A program made the position numbers and the translations under genes. The notes under the pieces are model-generated. The model ran no database searches. It saw only the letters and a list, made by a program, of their open reading frames with translations, and was not told where the DNA came from. Positions 59,461 to 64,000 of a DNA stretch of 64,000 nucleotides are shown here, in pieces (position 1 is the stretch's first letter; each line of letters begins with the position of its first letter). The stretch comes from Denitrificimonas caeni DSM 24390 (lineage in GTDB: Bacteria; Pseudomonadota; Gammaproteobacteria; Pseudomonadales; Pseudomonadaceae), in NCBI RefSeq assembly GCF_000421765.1, contig NZ_ATXQ01000006.1, positions 62,001 to 126,000 on the forward strand. The letters run 5' to 3'.

Positions 59461-60885
59461 CTACTTTATCGATGCATCCTCATAAGCTTTTGGAAGCTCA
59501 ATCGTGAAAATCATCTGACCCTCTTCACTCTTTGCACAAATACCGCCGCCATGTGCATCAATGATGGATTTCACAATGGCTAAACCTAAACCTGCGCCAT
59601 GACCGGTGCGTTGGCGTGACGGATCGGCGCGGTAAAAACGATCAAACAGCTTTGGTAGGTGCTCAGGACTGACGTTCAAGCCTGGATTTTCTACCTGGAT
59701 CATCACCCTATTATTCAAGCCAAGCGCCCACGTAACGCTGACCGTCTGACCCGCAGCGGTATAACCAATGGCATTGGATAAAAGATTACTCAGAGCGCGG
59801 CGGATCATTAGTCTATCGCCCTGAATAAACACAGCCGGCCCTGTGCAGACTAATGAAACTTGGCGCTCTTCAGCCCATGCTTCAAAGTAATCAAACAGCA
59901 TCTGCACTTCAGTGGCTAAGTTGACGCTAACCCGCTCTGCTTGCAGTTGATGATTATCCGCCTGCGCCAAAAACAGCATATCGCCGACCATTTTGGCCAT
60001 ACGCTCATACTCTTCGAGGTTTGAGTACAAAATTTCTCGGTACTGCTCAATGTCACGCGATTGCGAAAGAGCAACTTCAGTTTGGGTTCTTAGGTTAGTG
60101 ATCGGGGTGCGCAACTCATGGGCGATGTCTGCAGAGAAATTTGAGAGCCTGGAGAAGCCTTCTTCAATCCGATCAAGCATGTCGTTAAAAGAGACAGCAA
60201 GCTCGGTTAACTCCACCGGAACAGTGTTGGGCGCAAGCCGAATCGACAGATGGTCAGATTTGATCCGACGAATTTCAGCGCTGATACGACGCAATGGCGC
60301 ATGCCCTTGATAGACCGCAAACCATGTTGCCAAAATAGCAATCAGGCAAGCAGCCAAAGTCATCAGTCGCAAATAAACACGAAAGCTGTACAAATAGTGC
60401 AAGTGAAAATCAATGTCTGTCGCGACTGTGAGGGTTAATGTGTCACTGCTCAGCCCATTCGCCGATTCAAGTTGTACAACAGCTCCTCGATAGCTTCGCT
60501 CTTTAGCACGCCAGATCTGCACCGTCTCGATAGATATAGCGTCTGTCGCACTCATTTCCTGCTCAAAACCAGCAAACTCAGCAGCAGAAGATGCATAAAT
60601 CAGCTGACCATTGGCGCTAGACAACTTAAATTGAGCATTGTGATGACCTGCAAGCACACCCGCTAAGCGCTGGGCAAGATATTGCTCGGCAGGATCTGGC
60701 TGAGTCTCTGCTAGCGCTTGTGTTACAGCGTCCACTACGGCATTCAGTTCATCCACATCTTGCTGGACAAAATGCCTGTCAATTGAGCGTTCAACGGCAT
60801 AACCAAAACCCAGCAACACCAGAGTAATCACCGCACCGATGGATAGCGTCAGACGCAAGGCTAGCGATATGGAGCGAAACGTCAC
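59461..60885 (-). CDS. copS: Heavy-metal (copper-type) sensor histidine kinase
   Basis: 474 residues: membrane helix (about 10-30), periplasmic sensor (about 31-170), second helix (about 172-192), HAMP, then HisKA with His256 in SADIAHELRTPITNL, and HATPase with NLLSNAIGYT and GHGAGLGLAIVKSI. CusS/CopS/IrlS type. Metal identity is inferred from the divergent cupredoxin gene. Three bases separate it from its regulator gene. Confidence 0.85.
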   Translation of the reverse strand: MTFRSISLALRLTLSIGAVITLVLLGFGYAVERSIDRHFVQQDVDELNAVVDAVTQALAETQPDPAEQYLAQRLAGVLAGHHNAQFKLSSANGQLIYASSAAEFAGFEQEMSATDAISIETVQIWRAKERSYRGAVVQLESANGLSSDTLTLTVATDIDFHLHYLYSFRVYLRLMTLAACLIAILATWFAVYQGHAPLRRISAEIRRIKSDHLSIRLAPNTVPVELTELAVSFNDMLDRIEEGFSRLSNFSADIAHELRTPITNLRTQTEVALSQSRDIEQYREILYSNLEEYERMAKMVGDMLFLAQADNHQLQAERVSVNLATEVQMLFDYFEAWAEERQVSLVCTGPAVFIQGDRLMIRRALSNLLSNAIGYTAAGQTVSVTWALGLNNRVMIQVENPGLNVSPEHLPKLFDRFYRADPSRQRTGHGAGLGLAIVKSIIDAHGGGICAKSEEGQMIFTIELPKAYEDASIK

Positions 60886-60888
60886 TGA

Positions 60889-61572
60889 TCAGCCCTCACT
60901 ATTGAGATCAAGCATATAGCCCATACCACGCACGGTATGAATCAGCTTAGGCTCGAAATCATCGTCAATTTTTGCGCGTAGCCGGCGAATCGCCACATCA
61001 ATCACGTTGGTATCGCTGTCAAAATTCATGTCCCAAACCTGCGAAGCAATCAATGAGCGAGGCAATACCTCGCCTTGACGGCGCACCAGCAACTCCAGCA
61101 GGGCAAATTCTTTATTGGTCAGGTTGATACGCACATCATGACGCTGCGCGCGACGCCGAGGAATGTCCAAGACAAGATCAGCCACCTGCAATTGGTCCTG
61201 AAATGCTGGGACGATCCCACGGCGCAGCAAGGTGCGAACGCGTGCGAGCAATTCTGAAAAAGCAAAAGGCTTAATCAAATAATCGTCGGCACCGAGTTCT
61301 AAGCCTTTAACTCGATCTTCGACGCTGTCGCGAGCGGTCAAGAACAACACTGGAGTGGTCGATTTCGCCTCACGCAGGGCTTGAACAATGCGCCAACCAT
61401 CGACATCGGGCAGCATTACGTCCAACACAATAAGATCATAATGCTCGGTTAGCGCAAGGTGGTGACCATCTAAGCCGGTGCGTGCCAAGTCAACGATAAA
61501 GCCCGCTTCGCTTAAGCCTTGGCGCACATACTCACCCGTTTTTATTTCGTCTTCAACCACCAGCAGTTTCAT
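60889..61572 (-). CDS. copR: Heavy-metal (copper-type) response regulator, OmpR family
   Basis: 227 residues: receiver (1-115) with phospho-acceptor Asp51 in [14 protein letters not shown] and Lys in [11 protein letters not shown], then a winged-helix DNA-binding domain ending [26 protein letters not shown]. CopR/CusR type. Divergent from the cupredoxin gene, with a candidate operator between. Confidence 0.88.
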   Translation of the reverse strand: MKLLVVEDEIKTGEYVRQGLSEAGFIVDLARTGLDGHHLALTEHYDLIVLDVMLPDVDGWRIVQALREAKSTTPVLFLTARDSVEDRVKGLELGADDYLIKPFAFSELLARVRTLLRRGIVPAFQDQLQVADLVLDIPRRRAQRHDVRINLTNKEFALLELLVRRQGEVLPRSLIASQVWDMNFDSDTNVIDVAIRRLRAKIDDDFEPKLIHTVRGMGYMLDLNSEG

Positions 61573-61686
61573 AACATCGCCTTAGGGTTTGCGTATTTCT
61601 CACCTAGGCGCACACGCGCTTAAGCCGTTCGGATCACGTTAACAAGCACTCTACTGCTCGCATGATGTCATAAGCATGACCGGATC

Positions 61687-61702
61687 ATTACAGAAATGTA
61701 AT
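61687..61702. promoter_or_regulatory. Candidate CopR operator
   Basis: ATTACA-GAAA-TGTAAT, a perfect 16-base palindrome lying between copR (115 bases away) and the cupredoxin gene (154 bases away). Its form resembles operators of CopR/CusR-type regulators, but this match is from memory. Confidence 0.55.
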
Positions 61703-61855
61703 CTGCTCGTCACCTGCCCGTCACCCGCACTTGTTTACAGTAGCTCCAACACACTAAAGCACACCCTGCCTGAGCCAGGCCTGTGCCGCTGGCGATAAAA
61801 GTCCGATCCGGTCTTTAGCCAAAGTTATTTAATATTTACTTATGCAGAGCACATC

Positions 61856-62353
61856 ATGATTAAGAAAACTGTAGCAATACTTGCCCTAAGTACTTTACCC
61901 GTATTGGGGTTCGCGGCTGGTGATCATTCTGGCGGTCACCACATGCCTGAGCATGACATGGCTTCGATGTCGCAAGCAGCCTCTTTCTACGGCCAACCTG
62001 GCAAACAAGATCAAGTAAGCCGCAGCATCGAAGTGGAAATGGACGATAACATGCGTTTTACCCCGAGTGAAATCGAAGTTAAAGCCGGTGAAACCATCAA
62101 GTTCGTCATTATAAACAAAGGCAAGATTGCCCATGAAATGGTCATCGGCTCGCTAGACGAACTCAAGGAACATGCCGCTGAGATGCTGGCGATGCCGAAT
62201 ATGCAGCACAGCGAACCGAACATGATTACTCTGGAAGCAGGCCAGCGCGGTGAGCTAATCTGGCAGTTTGCTGAAGCGACAATGGTAGATTTTGCCTGCT
62301 TAATTCCAGGCCACACTGAAGCCGGTATGGTTGGAAAAATTCATGTTGAATAA
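61856..62353 (+). CDS. Periplasmic cupredoxin (CopI-like)
   Basis: 165 residues: signal peptide (cut near GFA|AGD), a His/Met-rich segment (about 23-40, GDHSGGHHMPEHDMASM) that could bind copper, then a cupredoxin fold. Type-1 copper ligands look complete: His93 (IAHEMVIG), Cys148, His153 and Met158 (DFACLIPGHTEAGM). A role in copper tolerance or electron transfer is likely from this and the adjacent two-component genes. Confidence 0.85.
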   Translation: MIKKTVAILALSTLPVLGFAAGDHSGGHHMPEHDMASMSQAASFYGQPGKQDQVSRSIEVEMDDNMRFTPSEIEVKAGETIKFVIINKGKIAHEMVIGSLDELKEHAAEMLAMPNMQHSEPNMITLEAGQRGELIWQFAEATMVDFACLIPGHTEAGMVGKIHVE

Positions 62354-62482
62354 CATCCATTAAGACAGCAGCGCTCTAACACTTCGAGCCTGCCGAGACT
62401 CAGCAAACAACATCTACAGCCGCCGCAATTGCAATTGCACCTACTACAGCATTAAGGCGGCCACTTCGTAAGGATCAATGCA

Positions 62483-62959
62483 TTGACCCGTACTACCAAG
62501 AAAACTGCGGTCATTATCGCCGCGCTCACGCTCTTAGCGGCTGCAACGGCTTTATTGATCTATGGTCCGTCGCTCAGTTCACAATCAAGCTATATTGACC
62601 CAGCCGATAAATCACTGGTGGCCAGTGGCAAGCCCATTTATCTAACGCACTGTGCGTCTTGTCACGGCGCTAACTTAGAAGGTCAAGCAGATTGGCGAAT
62701 ACGTAAGAGCAATGGACGCCTACCAGCACCACCGCATGATGAGTCAGGCCATACTTGGCATCACGCTGATAGCGTATTGATGGAGATTACTCGCAATGGT
62801 CTAGTACCCGGCGTGACAGCACCTGAAGGCTATGTCAGCGATATGCCGGCTTACAGTAAGCTGCTCAACGATCACCAAATCCGAGCGGTGCTCGCCTATA
62901 TCAAAAGTTCTTGGCCTAAACAGGCGCGAGATCGACAGAAACAGATTACTCAGCAGTAG
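62483..62959 (+). CDS. Membrane-anchored c-type cytochrome
   Basis: 158 residues. An N-terminal helix (about 9-29) serves as anchor or uncleaved signal; haem site CASCH with Cys57, Cys60 and His61; the axial Met is probably in YVSDMPAYS. Start is TTG at 62483, with AGGA eight bases upstream; the nearby ATG at 62478 runs into a stop at once. It follows the cupredoxin gene by 129 bases and may exchange electrons with it. Confidence 0.82.
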   Translation: MTRTTKKTAVIIAALTLLAAATALLIYGPSLSSQSSYIDPADKSLVASGKPIYLTHCASCHGANLEGQADWRIRKSNGRLPAPPHDESGHTWHHADSVLMEITRNGLVPGVTAPEGYVSDMPAYSKLLNDHQIRAVLAYIKSSWPKQARDRQKQITQQ

Positions 62960-63076
62960 CAAAACTGGGGTTGCGTCGGAGTGGCTTAGATGTTGGCGGA
63001 ATAATTGGTTTTTTGTGCGATTGCGCATGTATAGCTTGAGCAATTGTTGTCACAGAGTCGGCTGCAATACAGACAT

Positions 63077-63367
63077 CTAACTAAACAACTGGCCGACGGT
63101 TTTCATCGGTAAAAACATACGCACTCGCCCGCCCTGCTCACACAGCACCTGAAATCCAAACTTCTGATAGAAGCCTTGAGCTGAGTCTGTTAAGCAGTCA
63201 ACAACGATCGCGTAGGCTCGCATGTGCGCATTCACAGCCCACAAGTACTCCAGCGCTTTAATCAAGCTCACTTTACCAAGACCGTTGCCATGAAACTCTT
63301 TATGGACAGCTAGCTGTGTCAGTAAAAACACAGGGATGGGATAGTGAGGTAGTTTTTTAGTGGTAAG
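63077..63367 (-). pseudogene. 5'-truncated GNAT acetyltransferase
   Basis: The C-terminal half of a TacT-like GNAT: KKLPHYPIPVFLLTQLAV, then HGNGLGKVSLIKALEYL (acetyl-CoA loop) and AQGFYQKFGF. Full members have about 80 more N-terminal residues; upstream the frame soon loses likeness and meets a stop near 63400. An 84-residue product from a GTG at 63331 could be made, but would lack part of the fold. No DUF1778-type antitoxin gene is seen beside it. Confidence 0.72.
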
Positions 63368-64000
63368 TCTATTTGCAGCAGCAGGATGGGCAGTGGCTTA
63401 CCTACTACCGGGCTGGATGGTCGGTGCAGCGCTTGAACTGCAACCACCAGAGCATTTTTGGCAGCAAACAGCATGGGTCGTCAGTGGTGTTGCTGGCTGT
63501 GCAGTGATCAGCAGTTTCGCCTGCTTGCGGGGCTGGCGCACAGCCAGCGTCGCCAGCGCTTTCGTATCGGGTTTGACCCTTGTTATTTTAATGTTGAACT
63601 GGTCATCTTTAGCGGTATTTGACCAATACCTGCATGATCTTAGCCAATTGCTTCGCAGCGACTGGCTTGATCAAGCCATGGTTGTAGTAACACGCTTGGG
63701 TGATTTTTCCACGCAAATCACTGTGAGCTTTATCCTCTGTGCCCTATTGCTGTTGTTTAAACAGTACCAAGCCCTGTTTTTCACCTGCAGCACGCTGATA
63801 ACCACCGCCGTGAGTAATTACCTGCTCAAGCATTACTTCGAGAGAGCACGCCCATCAATTCTACTGGAACCGCTACAAAGCTTTAGTTTCCCAAGCGGCC
63901 ACAGCGCCTCTGGCTTTGCTTTTTTTCTAGTGCTTGGCGTGCTGGCCAGTCGCCAACAGCCGCAGCGCTGGCGAATTATTTGGCTATTAGCCGCTTTCCT
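63360..64000 (+). CDS. PAP2-family phosphatase, 5'-truncated and cut by the window end
   Basis: Open from 63348 to the edge; GTG at 63360 with GAGGT upstream is a possible start. Segments: AVAYLLPGWMVGAALEL, which resembles the end of a DedA domain, several membrane helices, then PAP2 motifs KHYFERARPS and SFPSGHSASG. Pseudomonads have DedA-PAP2 fusion proteins, so the DedA half seems to be missing. Such enzymes act on undecaprenyl or phosphatidyl phosphates at the membrane. The third PAP2 motif lies beyond the window. Confidence 0.75.
   Translation, partial: MVSLFAAAGWAVAYLLPGWMVGAALELQPPEHFWQQTAWVVSGVAGCAVISSFACLRGWRTASVASAFVSGLTLVILMLNWSSLAVFDQYLHDLSQLLRSDWLDQAMVVVTRLGDFSTQITVSFILCALLLLFKQYQALFFTCSTLITTAVSNYLLKHYFERARPSILLEPLQSFSFPSGHSASGFAFFLVLGVLASRQQPQRWRIIWLLAAF

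Overview
The window reads as chromosome from a moderate-GC member of the Pseudomonadaceae. Several gene blocks follow Pseudomonas order: icd / nudJ-mnmA-hflD-purB-roxA-...-aceA; dusA-tal-STAS-phosphatase-PilZ-mlaA; cysS-glnS-ppiB-lpxH-usp-acnB; muxABC-opmB. Base composition and AT-rich leaders are lower in GC than typical Pseudomonas, which suggests a low-GC branch such as Thiopseudomonas or Denitrificimonas. That placement is inference from gene order and protein likeness recalled from memory; no search was run.

Layout. 1-10765: TCA and glyoxylate genes (icd partial, aceA) around a tRNA-thiolation, purine and ribosomal-hydroxylase cluster. 10766-16640: a repeat-bearing gap, then a six-gene TonB2/TtpC-type energy transduction operon on the minus strand with a near-consensus Fur box in front. 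16641-24357: cydDC, a DUF1289 gene, and an nrdA-nrdB-yfaE operon of enterobacterial type behind two NrdR boxes. 24358-25826: a REP-associated tyrosine transposase (RAYT) bracketed by two near-identical REP-pair blocks, then a beheaded copy of the dusA 5' end. 25827-27848: a 2.0-kb island inserted in dusA, carrying a lipoprotein, a zeta-toxin-like kinase and a 57-residue partner, and no integrase. 27696-41671: housekeeping genes (dusA, tal, a PP2C/STAS pair, pilZ, mlaA, cysS, glnS, ppiB, lpxH, miaE, usp, acnB). 41672-42565: a non-coding stretch packed with three kinds of repeat. 42566-55369: ZIP transporter, DUF1883, MFS, alaC and the MuxABC-OpmB RND pump. 55541-57478: a beheaded diguanylate cyclase beside an AT-rich foreign membrane gene, then tpx. 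57659-62959: DJ-1/PfpI, a ChaN-like lipoprotein, and a copper-type two-component system facing a cupredoxin and a cytochrome c. 62960-64000: a breakpoint where a GNAT gene and a DedA/PAP2 gene have both lost their 5' ends.

How the genes work together. Icd and AceA compete for isocitrate, and a candidate RccR-type operator lies upstream of aceA. The Fur box ties TonB-dependent uptake to iron. NrdAB with the YfaE ferredoxin (radical-cofactor maintenance) forms an aerobic dNTP unit under likely NrdR control. CydDC supports cytochrome bd assembly. CopRS-like genes, the cupredoxin and the cytochrome form a periplasmic copper or redox module.

Most novel-looking material: the integrase-less island in dusA with a toxin-first kinase/small-protein pair, and a 98-nt palindromic repeat found twice (11259 and 42333) whose stems differ by compensatory changes.
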